Below are positions 35,101 through 46,440 of a stretch of DNA of 64,000 nucleotides, one piece after another. Below the pieces are notes generated by a model. It was not told where the DNA came from. It saw only the letters and a program-made list of their open reading frames with translations, and made no database searches. Each line of letters opens with the position of its first letter. Position 1 is the stretch's first letter. The stretch covers positions 27,835,344 to 27,899,343 of the forward strand of contig CM018051.1 in NCBI GenBank assembly GCA_008638375.1, read 5' to 3'. Source of the DNA: Nyssa sinensis. Taxonomy: Eukaryota > Streptophyta > Magnoliopsida > Cornales > Nyssaceae. Both the position numbers and the translations under genes were made by a program.

Positions 35101-38100
35101 GCCTGAACAAAGAAAATCTATAAGTCCACAAGCATTGATGCAATCCACAAGTCACCTTTCGTAATCCACAAGCATAGATTAATTGGAGCTCCCCTAGTTT
35201 TATACTAAATAGATGCTACCTCATTGAAATCACCAGTAACTGCAGTTGATTCCTAATTCTCAAATCAGGATTAGCATAAACACCAGAGAATATCCAATCA
35301 TTACCATTCTGCTCTTTGATTGACACTGTTTAAGTTGCAGCATAGTGGAAAATAGCTCTAATGAGCCCAATTCTTTCGTCCACAGTGGCCGATGCCCCCC
35401 TAAAATCCACTCTCTTCAGCTCTATAACTTCCAGAAAACCCAATTTTATCAATTACCTATGGTCCCCGATCATAATTGATGCAAATTTCAACGAGTAACA
35501 AGGCAGCTGGGTTACGGACACAGATCGGCTGCCTTATTTTTCTTAAAAAATATGCACTTCCAGCACATCGAACATTCCAAATCGGCAATTTTATAATAAA
35601 CTATTAATACAGAGTAAGCAATAACACCGCTAAATGATCATCAATTTGTTTACCAAGGAACCATCTTCCCCATGTTTTTGTGGATACTCTTCCAACTTCT
35701 CATTATTATCCAAACCTAAATTTGCTTCCATAGGCAAGTTAATTGTGGTATCAGTATAATTTGAAACAACATTAATAATACGGGAAAGTTGCAGGTGGAA
35801 AGGGATGATTAGACGGAGAAGCTGTAACCAAAAAAAGCATGGCTAACTGCTTGAAATTCAAAATGTGAATATTTTTTTCAAATGATCAGAATTATGTTGC
35901 TGTATAACATCCTCACCTTCTCGATTATTAATCAGAGACAACTAGTGAGGATTAGGATTAGGACAATTGAGAGAGGGTTTTTTCTTTGAAAGAATTAAGG
36001 AAAAGGCATTGAGATTTGATTCAGAATTTCTGTTGGGTGAAAATTTGAGAGAGGGCCTCAAATATTTCTTGTATATGGTCTTGGTTTTTGGATATAATCT
36101 ATGGTCCCTAATCCAATTCTACCCTCTTTCTTCTACTGTGAACCTCTTGCCCAGCTTGTTATGCCTTGTTCTACCAGTTCTAACTTCTTCGCATGAAACC
36201 ATTACTCAATTCTCTGTACTCACAAGTCTGACATGAATTTTGGAACTAATCGTTTCTCCAAGTTCACTTCCATACCCTTGAAAATTTCCTCAAGGAGTCA
36301 AGGCATTCCTGCCTACTTTCAAACTTTACCAACCGTGCATTACCTAATCAAGCCAAAATATCACTATTGAAGTACTCCATAGGTATTCCCAGAAATCTAA
36401 TCCATTCTGCTGTTTTGTGATTGTAAAATCAAGGGGATTGAAGTTTGGTTTCCACCTCCAAGTAGAAAAATAATGACCTGCAATGATCCAAGGGCCCTCA
36501 GTTAGAACATGACAATGATCATATAAATTATAGAACTTACAATGTAAAATTTATTAGTGAGATCTATCAATTTAAGATCCCCTTTGATGCCCCATTAGAC
36601 AAGTAGTTGAAAGAATATGCCTTACCAAGTGACTTGATAATGAAAGAGCTTCTTCAAGAATTCTGAATTTATTTTTTGTCCTCTTTTTCTCAACCATGGG
36701 CCAATGAATTACCCTTTGCTTCCATCTAATCGATCTCATTGTCAGACTCTGTTTCTGAATCAAAACTCTATTAGATATTCTCTTTTCCTAACCTGAAGAG
36801 TTTGTCCCTAAATGAAATACTTGATAATCTGAAGAACAGATCCACAACATTCCCCTCCGATCTGACATCTTCTATTCCTTCCAAACCAATATCATTTCTT
36901 TTCCCACTGTGTTCCACAAAACCGCTGTCTTTGATGGGTGTTGGTTTACTCTTTAACCTTCTTTGTACTATGAGAAAAATGCTCTCTCTTCTTCACAAAA
37001 TTTATCAATCTTGCTGGTCAAATTTAGATTAAGAAAAGAAACTTAGATGTGATATGTGTGTTAGCAAGCAGTAAAAATGCTATTGTGCGCTGAGAGAAAA
37101 AAAAATTATAGAAAATTATCCATTCTCTTTTCCCTTCTTTGTCTGTGGCATCATCTTGCTTTTGCTAAGGAGGTTTCTGATGAGGATATTAAGGAGGATT
37201 TGTTTAGCATTAATCCCTATAAGGCTCAAGGTTCAAATAGGTTTCAGATTGTATTTTTTCATAAACATTGGGAGGTGGTAGCAAATTGAGTTCTCAATCT
37301 AGTTAAAGATATTTTCAATCTGGTCTGCTTTCTCAAGGGCTAAATGACACTCTTATTATGCGCATCCCAAAAATTTCTCATCATATTAATTAATTCCATT
37401 TCAGCCTATTACTCTAGAAAGTGGTGTATAAAATTATCAGGTTTTGATGAACAAGATTAGACCCCTTGTCCCCAAGTTAATTTCTTCTAAACAATGTACC
37501 TTTGTTCAAGGAAGGTTGCCCAAGAGATTATGTACACCTGTAGGAGAAAGAAAGGAATTATGATTTGGAAAAAGCCTATGATAAGTTTAATTGGGAATTT
37601 ATTGATGAAGTTATCTTGGAATTTTGTCTTATGATTTGGTTGTCTTTATCTGCTCTATTTCTTCAGTATTATAAAATTGGGCAGATTCCATACTATAGAG
37701 GTTAGAAATAGTTGTTCATTAAAGAGAAACAGATGGTTCAAATTACCATTTTTGTGGGCAGTGGTAATGCCAGTGCTTCTGAAGCTCATATTTATGTTTA
37801 GTTGTTCCAAGTTTTAGTTCATTTTAGCGGCAACTGGCAAGTCATGTGGCTTATTTTCAGCTGGTCATAACGATCAATTAGTACATCCTCCAACTTTTGG
37901 ACCTCCAAAATTGGTGGATATCTCTGATGAGCACTTAGAGCCCAGAAGTTTCTATATTTAGTTCACAATTTTAGAAACTTGAGAACATTACCGTTTTAAG
38001 TTTTGGCTTTCTTATTTGTTGCAAATCCTAGGGGTACAACTTAGGGGGCTAGGCTCGGGCTGAGGCATGTCCAAGCCCAGCCTGAGCTCTGAGATAGTCC

Positions 38101-41100
38101 ACCCAAGCCCGAGCCCGAGCCCGAGCCCAGCCCGAACTAAAATTTCATTAGTACCCGGTTCAGCCAGAGCTCGACAAATTTTCGTTTAATAGGTCCCTTT
38201 TCCCTATTTTAGATTATACACTAAAAGCCCAATTAATTTTCTCAGCTACCAAATGATAGAAGTAACAGTTTCTCATTCTAAAAGAAAAGAAAAGCCGTTT
38301 AAATAATTCCCTAAACATATTTTAATTCTGAAATATGTTAAACGAAAAAGAAATCAATAATCAACAAAATTTTGAAATTATATTGACTTCTCATGTACTA
38401 TATAAATTTAAATATTAAGGCATGTATGAAATTACTGTTAAAGGGATTCTGGAGAATGAGGAGTTGCAGCTGTCGACGAAGTGACGGTGGAGTCCATGGA
38501 GTTTCTGGTGACTATCAATTTCCATTGATTTTTTTGAATAATTCCAATAAACAAATAATTTCTTGTGGAGTCCGTGAACCCTCAAAAGTCATCATGGTCT
38601 GCACTCTCCTTCAAACCCTTCACAAATTTTATGATTGAAATACAATGTCTGCAAACCACCATTGCGCAACTTCCTTCCCATTTGGAAGGCAGAGTGTCCT
38701 TCTACTATTGAAAGGCAACGATGCAGCACCCATGCCTCCTGTTCAATGGCACACATTCCGAACTCCACAACCATATACTTCTGACAAGGTGCTTGAAACC
38801 TAAGGTTATTCTTGAAGTTCAAATATCCTGTGATCCCCCTTCTTAATCTGAGCACTAAGGTTCAGATACAGGCTATTAAGCTGATAGTCCTTTACTCATC
38901 TAGATGATGAACTATTTTCTGGAATAATGTCTATAGTGTCTTTTACCATGTGAAATAGGCTGATTGATTGGTTAGAAAGCAAGCCTGCAGTTTGGGTCTG
39001 TTGTTTTGGCACATTTTTTAATAGCCCCAGCATAACAGGAGTGTGGGCTAAATTGCTGCTGAGAGCCACACAACTGCTGATTTTGAACATTATTTAGATG
39101 GTAAAGGAGCTTGCGTTCAAAATGCATGCAACTATGCATATGTTGTGTATGTGTGCATGCACACGTGTTTGTATATTATATTTATGTGTGCATATATACC
39201 AACAAGCTCTAGCTTGGTTGGTATCTCTTTCACCTCCCCAAATGGGAGGTTGAGGGTTCAAATTCCCCTTAAGGGGTAAAGTGTGTGTGCATGTAATTTA
39301 CCTATAAAAATATATTTATGTGTGCATATATGGTTGCTTATTTGTCTAAACTCCTAAAAGATCTTTTATCATAAGAGAAGGTAAAATACAAGAAGTTTCT
39401 AAAATTCTTTGAAGTAGTGGATTGAGAGCTTGCCTTTTTTTAAGCAAGTGTGATACGTCATTCCATTCTCACCAGTTTATGTTTCTTCTTCTTTTCTTCC
39501 CCCTGGGGAAAGATCCAATTTACATATTTACTCCCATTGAACTTTATGTTAAACAGGTGCAATTAAACATCAGATTAAAGGCTTTCCTGTATAATGCAAC
39601 TCAGGCTTATTACAAGTGTAGTTTGGCTCAGGGCTCATGTAGTTCGAAAGTTTTTTTCCCCTATGGAAACACTGCTGTCTTAACCTCTCCTGGTCCAGAA
39701 CAGGTAATTCTGTTATTTTTCATGACGTCTTCTCTTGGTTTGGAGTGCTTTAAAGGGAAACAATCTTAGAACAAATCTTTCCAGAACAGGGCTCATGTAG
39801 CTTAAATTTCCAGTACTGGAGTCTAGGTACAATTCCATATACAAAAAGCCTCAATTTTGAAGCTGTAAAAGCTTATATACACATGTTTGTGGGTGTGTAA
39901 ATTTGAGGCCTCGGATAATTGTTCTTTGACAATTTTTTTATAATTCATAAGATGAGGGAATAAGAAGTGTTTTGTGCCTTTGTGTCACAAATATGACATG
40001 CATGGAAGCTGAACTGGGTTTTGATTATAATATTAATTATGTGGGAATTATCCTCCATTCCTAAATTTACAAATCGAGCCATATGTTTTGTATCTGGACG
40101 GTTCATGTCTTTGGAAGATGTCCAAAAGGGAGATATAATGGACCATTAAACACAGATCACCCTTGAAATAAACCTTCTCATGGCAGGTTCCATGCTCATG
40201 TTCTAACCAGAAACATGGGGTACAGAAGCATCCTGTTGCCCTTCCCTTTGGGCTAAATACATATTTTTCAATTCTTTTCCATAATTAATTAAGCCTAATT
40301 TTGGTTTCTTCAGGGTGCAGCCAGCAATGAGTGGTATGTTAAACTGTCGTATGGACCTCGATGGGTCACATATCTTGTTGGCATGGGTATATTTTTCTCT
40401 TCGTTTTATTCTCAAAACAAAACCTTAATATATTGATTTTCTAAGTTTCTTTGTTTTCCTACTTCTAGGTGGAATGACTGTCCTCGTGTTATTGGCCTTC
40501 CACTTCTTGAACAATTTCCAATGCACCCAAGAAGATAGAACCAGATTTCAATTTGAAGAGACAGGATCTGAGAGAGCCCCCCTGCTTTTGCACAAAGATG
40601 ATGATATCTCGAGTTGGGGTTCATCTTATGATTCCGTTTCACAAGATGATGAAGATCCTGAAGATGGGTTAGCGGTGAGTTCACTGGAAGAAAAGGTACC
40701 CAAAGATGGTGAATACAATAGTAGTATTCGGCAGCTTTGCGCAATTTGCTTTGATGCTCCTAGGGACTGTTTCTTCCTTCCATGTGGGCACTGTGTGGCT
40801 TGTTTTGCATGTGGAACAAGGTAACTACTCTCCACCTTACATTTATAAATTAACAGAAATCAAAATTCTGGAATTCTCCACACCAACATATTTAGGTTAA
40901 AACTAGGCCCGATAGTGGAGCTGTGTGAACCAACATTAACCTTACTGAGTGAATAAAAATTGCAATGTGAAATGCAAATAGTTAAGTGGAATATGTATGA
41001 CGCTGAAGAATTAAAGTTGTGTGGTGCTTCAAGTTCTATAGGTGAAATTGGCTGATGATATCGATATAGTTTTAAGTGCTTCACACTAAAACCTAACCTT

Positions 41101-42469
41101 CCCTGAGCCATGCTTGTATAACTTGGCCTAGTTCTATGGTAATTGAATTTGCGACGAGACCATTGAAAAGCTGGCTGTCAAGTGGATGACATGATTAATT
41201 AACACTAACACCAGTTCTACTGAATAAGTTCTAACACAAAGTTGGCTCTTCCACCTCTGAGGACTTGCTCCAGCAAATTACAATTATTGTGGTACGAGGA
41301 GAACTTAAGAAGCACGGATACGGATACGGGACAAAGAGATGACACGACACGACATGGACACGGACACGGACACATAGACACATTATTTTTCAAAAAAGTA
41401 GGACACGGACATGTTAAATATATAAATTTTTTATATGATCGTATAATAAAAACCTAATATTATTTCAATTAAAATTGGTATAAAAACACACAAATTCAAA
41501 AAATATTATTAAGATATTAAAATAACAAAGCCATTAAATAAAAATTAAAAAACTTCGTTATTTAATCATCAGCATCCATGATTTAAGTGTCCGGACACGT
41601 GTCAGTGAAGTGTCCGAGATAGGGATGGCAATTTGTCTTGTCCCGTCCCGTCCCGAATGGGGTAGGTATAGGGTGCTCATAAACGAGGTCAGGATGTGGT
41701 TTTTAAAATCTCGTCGGGTTCAAGGGATGTTCATCCCGCCCCGCCCCCGCCCCCGCCCCCGTCCGAGCCCGGTTTATATATTAAGTTTTTTTATTTTTTC
41801 TTATATACACTATATTTACCAATAAACAACACTATATAAAACTAGTCTCAAAGTTTTTCATATCACACTCATATATTTTTTTCTTGTATTAGTTATTTTG
41901 GCAAAAAAAAATTAATTTACTTATCAAAATAAAAGTTTTAACCTACTTAAAAAATATATATATCAGGGTTCGGGCGGGATAAAGTCAGGGAATATAAACG
42001 GGGTCGGGGGTGGAGAATATAAACGGGATCGGGGTTGGGGAAGGGCCACCCTGCCCCAAATCCGTTCAGTTGCCATTCCTAGTCCGAGAGTATCGATATC
42101 TGACATAGACACGTGAGCCAAAATAAAGTGTCCATGCTTCATAGGAGAACACATCATTTTAGATTTTGATAGTTTAGATTCATTAGAAAAGGAATTTTTA
42201 ATTAATTACCAGAATTTCATGAAGCATGTTCTACTTGGTATGTTGAAAAACTGTCCCTCCCGAAATTGCAAATCAATTTGCTGCAACCTTATCGTAATTC
42301 CTATAAATTGCTCCTGTGGTGCCTGTATGGATACAATAGCAAACTGATACTGGTTCAAAATTATGGACGCATGACTTAGTTTGAGTTCTGTAGGGTTGCA
42401 GAAATGGCAGGTACTTGCCCCATTTGCCGGAGGAATATGAAGAAGGTGAGGAAGGTATTTACAGTCTGA
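32147..42469 (+). CDS. APD-like: APD-type membrane-bound RING E3 ubiquitin ligase, 10 exons, 476 aa
   Basis: Exons: 32147-32441, 32560-32666, 32746-32871, 32972-33068, 34202-34276, 34355-34437, 39557-39703, 40314-40386, 40469-40820 and 42394-42469, totalling 1,431 nt in one frame to TGA. The product has a Ser/Glu-rich N-terminus, TM1 at about residues 88-109 ([19 protein letters not shown]), a non-cytosolic region of DUF4792/DUF4793 type ([58 protein letters not shown]), TM2 at about 327-348, an acidic linker ([20 protein letters not shown]) and a C-terminal RING-HC at about 425-467 ([20 protein letters not shown]). Arabidopsis APD proteins are endomembrane E3 ligases needed for pollen mitosis; transfer of that role is inference. 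All introns are GT-AG except intron 3, which is GC-AG. Introns 6 (5.1 kb) and 9 (1.6 kb) hold transposons. The gene looks intact. Confidence 0.93.
32872..32971 (+). other. GC-AG intron (intron 3 of the APD-like gene)
   Basis: A 100-bp intron with donor AAG|GCAAGT and acceptor GCTACAG|GAG. The GC donor has an otherwise perfect match to U1, as is typical of GC-AG introns. Splicing here joins SLPGSSHK to [18 protein letters not shown], as the family requires; no GT nearby restores the frame. Reading through shifts frame and meets a stop. Confidence 0.85.
34575..36960 (-). mobile_element. LINE (L1-type) 5' part: ORF1 and endonuclease, inverted in intron 6
   Basis: On the minus strand, from high to low coordinates: DUF4283-like ORF1 pieces ([47 protein letters not shown]; about 36600-36250), endonuclease pieces ([25 protein letters not shown], about 35340-35180; [20 protein letters not shown] and [10 protein letters not shown], about 35050-34960), the following linker ([29 protein letters not shown]) and [20 protein letters not shown] down to about 34580. 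Frames shift and stops interrupt, so it is dead. It ends where the plus-strand reverse-transcriptase part at 37077 begins in element order. Confidence 0.8.
37077..37830 (+). mobile_element. LINE reverse-transcriptase fragment in intron 6
   Basis: On the plus strand: [20 protein letters not shown] then FHKHWEVV (about 37170-37285), a frame-shifted [20 protein letters not shown] then GR (about 37450-37515), [13 protein letters not shown] (about 37518-37560) and [18 protein letters not shown] (about 37575-37630). These are landmarks of the N-terminal and finger/palm parts of plant L1-type RT. Several stops and frameshifts are present. The catalytic YADD region and the 3' tail are not recognisable. 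Element order continues directly from the inverted piece at 34575-36960. Confidence 0.8.
38034..38180. repeat. CCCGAG-rich low-complexity repeat, possible MITE remnant
   Basis: Begins near TAGGGGTACAACTTAGGGG and holds four tandem CCCGAG/GCCCGA units at about 38104-38140 in an AT-rich intron. The left edge resembles termini of plant hAT MITEs, but no matching right terminus or TSD was found. Confidence 0.4.
39198..39310 (+). mobile_element. tRNA-derived SINE, 113 bp, with 21-bp TSD
   Basis: An A-box-like TAGCTTGGTTGGTA near the 5' end and a B-box-like GGGTTCAAATTCCCC about 45 bp on form a tRNA-derived head; the 3' end is TATAAAAA. An exact 21-bp direct repeat flanks it at 39177-39197 and 39311-39331 (begins TATATTTATG, ends GCATATAT), as expected for LINE-mediated integration. 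It lies in intron 6 of the APD-like gene, same strand. The perfect duplication suggests a fairly recent insertion. Confidence 0.85.
41305..42142. mobile_element. hAT-like MITE, outer copy, in APD intron 9, TSD AGGAGAAC
   Basis: The 8-bp direct repeat AGGAGAAC occurs at 41297-41304 and 42143-42150. The inner ends are inverted: TTAAGAAGCACGGATAC on the left and, reversed on the right, ATGAAGCATGGACAC. ACGGATACGG / GGACACGGACAC repeats follow the left end. The terminus carries one or two ambiguous bases. The 8-bp TSD suggests the hAT superfamily. It is interrupted by a second element at 41620-42081 and has no coding capacity. Confidence 0.75.
41620..42081. mobile_element. hAT-like MITE nested in the outer copy, TSD GTCCGAGA
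   Basis: A 462-bp element with terminal inverted repeats TAGGGATGGCAA (left) and TAGGAATGGCAA (right, reversed). An exact 8-bp duplication GTCCGAGA lies at 41612-41619 and 42082-42089. Subterminal sequence is GC-rich (CCGTCCCGTCCCG, CCCCGCCCCCGCC) around an AT-rich middle. Removing it with one TSD restores a continuous outer element. Non-coding. Confidence 0.9.
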
Positions 42470-44737
42470 GCAACATACATAATTACCTTACTTGGGTTGT
42501 GCTTGGTCGAATAACTCACCAAGTTGCGTCTGCCCCATCAGTTACCTGCTGGTAGATAGCTTTCATCAAGGAATGTATAGGTTGGTGATCGGAATAGTTT
42601 TGGTGGCCTAGCCTTGTGTTTTTTTCTGTTGGGCTTCCACCATTTATAACCATCTTTCGGTATAGAAATGTCTGTTTACATGTCAAACTTGTTTGTTGTT
42701 TTTTGTTATACTATGGTTGGTTTTTGGATGCTTAGACCCAATCTTTTGCATGTTTAAGAAGTTTTCTGATGCTGACCTATACTTGTTCAAATTAGTCTAA
42801 AAGCTCAGCAAGTCAACTCGCAGAGTCAAGTCATATTGCCTTTTGAATTGTCTGACTCAATGGTTGGTTGGGTGACAGAATACAGCAGGGAACAGCTTAG
42901 TTTATACATTTTGGCGATTATATAAATCCTTTATTGCTTCCTGGGTCATTAAATGGTTTGTTGATTCAAGTCATCTTACCGGTGCACGTCGAGTCTATGA
43001 AAGAGAATCAGTTAAGCTGTCTGATCTCGCCTAACCAACAAGCCTAGAGCCTGCAGTTTGGCACCAACTGTGGTTAAGGGGAAGGGGAAGGGGAAGGGGA
43101 AGGGGAAGACGGAAGATTTAGGTGCAATATCAATATTTCAGCATTTGGCACCATTTTCCCATACTCGGCACCAGAAGTTTTCTCAGTTACCCTAATGATG
43201 TTCGATGTCAGATTGATTGTCGATGTGGTCGGAGTAGAGAGATGATGCCGGTAACGAATGCAATCTTTGATGGGTAATGATGGTGTCGGATCTATTTCGT
43301 ACATTTCTGAACACTGATTTCATATTAGCTAACTTTCCACATGACACGCCTGTCATGATTATTATAGATCTGTGTGTGTGTGAAGTATCATCGTCGCAGT
43401 TGAGTCATAACGGAATCATTACCTTCATTCTCATCGATCATTTCTTGAGTCATTGTCGCTATTAATCATTGCCATTGTCGGAATCAGCTACCATCGTCCT
43501 CATCACGAGTTGCTTTTACTATTCGTTTGGATGTGATGATTTGAAGAAAAAAATAGATTCAAGAGAGTGATATCACTTTTTTTATGATGGAGAGAATACT
43601 TTATTTTTATGATGAAGAGAAAAGAGAAATTTAAAAGAGTTTTAAGTTATTAAGTTTTTAAGGTGACTTCTCTAATCTCTTTAAAAGTAAAGACATTTGA
43701 AGATGAAATAAATTTCATTTAATGAATTCTTTTAAATGCAAAAAAATTTGTTAAATGAATGATTTTAAAATTGGAAAAGTGTCAAATAAAAAAGATCAAA
43801 TTGTTAAATAACAATATCTATACTTTTTTTCTACCGATCATTTAAACAAGAGATAAATTTCTTTTCTTCTGTTTCTCTTATGAACATTCTAACAAGAAAT
43901 AGATGAATATATATATATATATATATATATTTTTCCCTTTATTTCTTCTATTTTAAATTTTCTTTTCTTTACTTTTTCCTCCAAAACTTTCGAACAAGAT
44001 GTTAGGTTGAAATAAGATTTAGTGGGAATTGGTTCTTTGGCTAAGACGGGGATACTAAACTAGGGTCTTATACATAACACCGAATCTATCCCCAATAAAT
44101 CCGGTTTTGAGGCTTTCCAAACAGCCCCTCAAGGTGGAATATAGTGACAATTTCAACATCTGGCAATTGGCATTGATATAATTTGCAATTTGGGAGTTAG
44201 TTAAAAAAAATTGTTAGTCCCAAGGTTTAAACTCGATGGCAAAAACGTAAGTTTGATGATAACAAAATCTTGATAAGCATGTACTAATGATTTTTTGTTA
44301 AGTGACAAATGATAAACCAAGGTAAACTCGAATCAAGTAGATAAAGAGGAAGATAATCACATCAAGATTAAAAGAAGGAAAATGAAGTATTCAAACCTCA
44401 AGACTTCATCACGATGAAAGAAACTTAAAGTTCAAGTTCAAAACAAATTTAAGAAGAAGATTTTCTTGGAGCTAAGAAGTTTAGCGAGTCAATGGGATCT
44501 GTGATTGAATAGGTACATTTAAAATGATTTCCTTTTATTGATTAATATGACTAATGACCTTAAACTTGGCTATCATTGCGATAGTTTGTAGAAAATGGCA
44601 TAAGCTCTAAATCATGGTAAATGATCTAATCATTTAGAACTTAAGTGATTATGAAGAGGGTAAAATAAGTAAACTTAGTTAGAATATAATTGATAATTAT
44701 CAACTTAGAAACTTGAGTAATAAGATCGGCTTGTTAT
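42470..44737. other. 3' flank of APD-like gene, no gene seen
   Basis: The 3' UTR and downstream sequence of the APD-like gene; the polyadenylation site was not identified. It includes a GGGGAA microsatellite (43075-43108), a TA run (43905-43930) and AT-rich sequence. No conserved reading frame was recognised. Confidence 0.45.
43075..43108. repeat. (GGGGAA)n microsatellite, about 5 units
   Basis: Perfect tandem hexamers. The Ser-Pro repeat it would encode in reverse is an artefact of the repeat. Confidence 0.95.
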
Positions 44738-44933
44738 ATTCCGGAAATGTGGTTGAGCGATAAAGACGTTAAAGATAAAATTCAAGTGTTTGGAGTTCAA
44801 GTCTCCTCTGCGCCAATCATTGGCAGCTAGAACTTAAAGGGTGGGCTTGGCTGTCACGGGGAGAGGGACTTAGTTTGGTGGGCGTAAGCTGGTCCATGAT
44901 ATCTCTTTATCGATTCATCAAAAAAAAAAAAAA
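44738..44933 (+). mobile_element. tRNA-derived SINE with poly(A) tail
   Basis: The A-box-like GTGGTTGAGCGATAAAG (about 44750) and B-box-like GGAGTTCAAGTCTCC (44792-44806) have tRNA-like spacing. A tRNA-unrelated body containing GGGTGGGCTTGGCTG follows, and it ends in about 15 A residues at 44919-44933. A clean TSD was not found (GTAAT occurs on both sides but is too short to rely on). Confidence 0.7.
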
Positions 44934-44949
44934 GTAATGATAATATTAA

Positions 44950-45148
44950 CATATCAAGATTAGAAATCAAGCCACCTTAAATATGTAAACTTATATTAAT
45001 TAGATTTTGTGTATGTTTTAGATTTGTGTATAAGTTAGATTTTGTATCTTTTAAATATGTAAACTTATACATAAATCTAGAATATACATAAAATCTCATT
45101 AATATAAGTTTACATATTTAAGGTGGCTTGATTTCTGATCTTGACATG
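44950..45148. repeat. Foldback (inverted-repeat) element, about 90-bp arms
   Basis: The left arm CATATCAAGATTAGAAATC, continuing through GCCACCTTAAATATGTAAAC, recurs in reverse complement ending at 45148 (CTTGACATG). The arms are nearly identical over about 90 bp and separated by a short loop near 45040-45065. The transcript could fold into a long hairpin. It may be a MITE, but no convincing TSD was found. Confidence 0.8.
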
Positions 45149-45189
45149 GTAATACCCTCCCCTTAAGTTGACTGAGGGGAAACCTCCAA

Positions 45190-45684
45190 GGTTTAACTTT
45201 TTTTATTCTTTTTTGAAAGTAAAATTTTATAACTAAAAGAGAGATATACAAGAAGAGCAAAACAAAGCTTGAAAACAAAGATCTACAAAAAAACCAAAAA
45301 AAAAAAGACTAGAAAAGGAGGGAAAAAGAGGGAAGGCCTTCAACAAGATTGCCCACCATCCTAACCCATCAAACAAAAGACCAAACCAACAACTAATTGT
45401 CCAAATTCAAATCCCACCGCAATAACAAATCTTCATCCAGTAGAAAACGTCTAAGGCTACGGTCCCTAATCAACTTGCTCCGCACCATCAGATTAATACC
45501 CTCATTAAGCTGATCATTAGTTCTTGATTCATCGTTGAAACACCGCTAATTCTGCTCAAGCCAAATAGAATGCACCAGAGTAGAAAGCACCAACTTACTG
45601 ATATAGCCCTAAGCCGACTTCCCTTTAAAAGTTTGAGTGGCCCATTGAATTGTGTCTTGCCAGGGGCGAGGGGATCAACTCAGA
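45190..45684 (-). mobile_element. LINE ORF2 C-terminus and 3' end fragment
   Basis: Read on the minus strand: WQDTIQWATQTFKGKSA, then LVLSTLVHSIWLEQN, RCFNDESRTNDQLNEG and LMVRSKLIRDRSLRRFL, the usual C-terminal zinc-binding and tail region of plant L1-type ORF2, followed by a T-rich 3' region (AATAAAAAAAG in minus sense near 45200). Stops are present. The LTR element starting at 45690 lies immediately on its 5' side. Confidence 0.65.
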
Positions 45685-45689
45685 TTACA

Positions 45690-46070
45690 TGTAATATCTC
45701 GACCCAGGATATGGCACGTATACCAAGGTAGACTCGGTCGACTAGTGTTACACCAGTTGTAACCGAGCTGTTAAAGCTCTATATCATGATATTTTATGGA
45801 TTGAACGATAATTGAATATGAATGGTTTATTTTGTACTGTTAGTGTCGGGCGATACCCGAGCAACTTAGGACCGAGTTTCGTAATGCGTGCACACACGCA
45901 TTCCCATACATGTATGCGATTTCATATATGTGTAGGCCGCTAAAAATAAGTGTATGTATATCCTAATAGAAATTTATATATATGTATATATATGGATATA
46001 AATTCATGTATAGATAAAGTATAAATATAAAATATGTATATATATATAAGGCTGATTTTTTATATGTATA

Positions 46071-46104
<34 letters not shown>

Positions 46105-46194
46105 CAAATGCATGCAAAAAGCATGCAAGAGGAATTGTGTGTGCTGAACAAATATCAAGTGTCGGTAGTGTGGTGTGTGGTGTGTTTAGAGTGT

Positions 46195-46231
<37 letters not shown>

Positions 46232-46400
46232 ATCTATACTTAATATCTCAATTGAGAACAAGGAAAGCAGCAAAGAAAGAAAATAGAAAAGAAAAAAAAA
46301 GAAAAGATCAGAAGAGAAAAGTCAACAAAGGGAGAGAGAAAAGAAAAAGGAAAGAGACAGGGAAAAGAGGAAGCCGTGAAAGGGGCGGTGCATTGCTCTT

Positions 46401-46440
<40 letters not shown>

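Noticed and set aside
38592..38855. 87-residue minus-strand frame in APD intron 6
   Set aside because: No recognised motif and no splice context; could be decayed transposon sequence but nothing supports a call.
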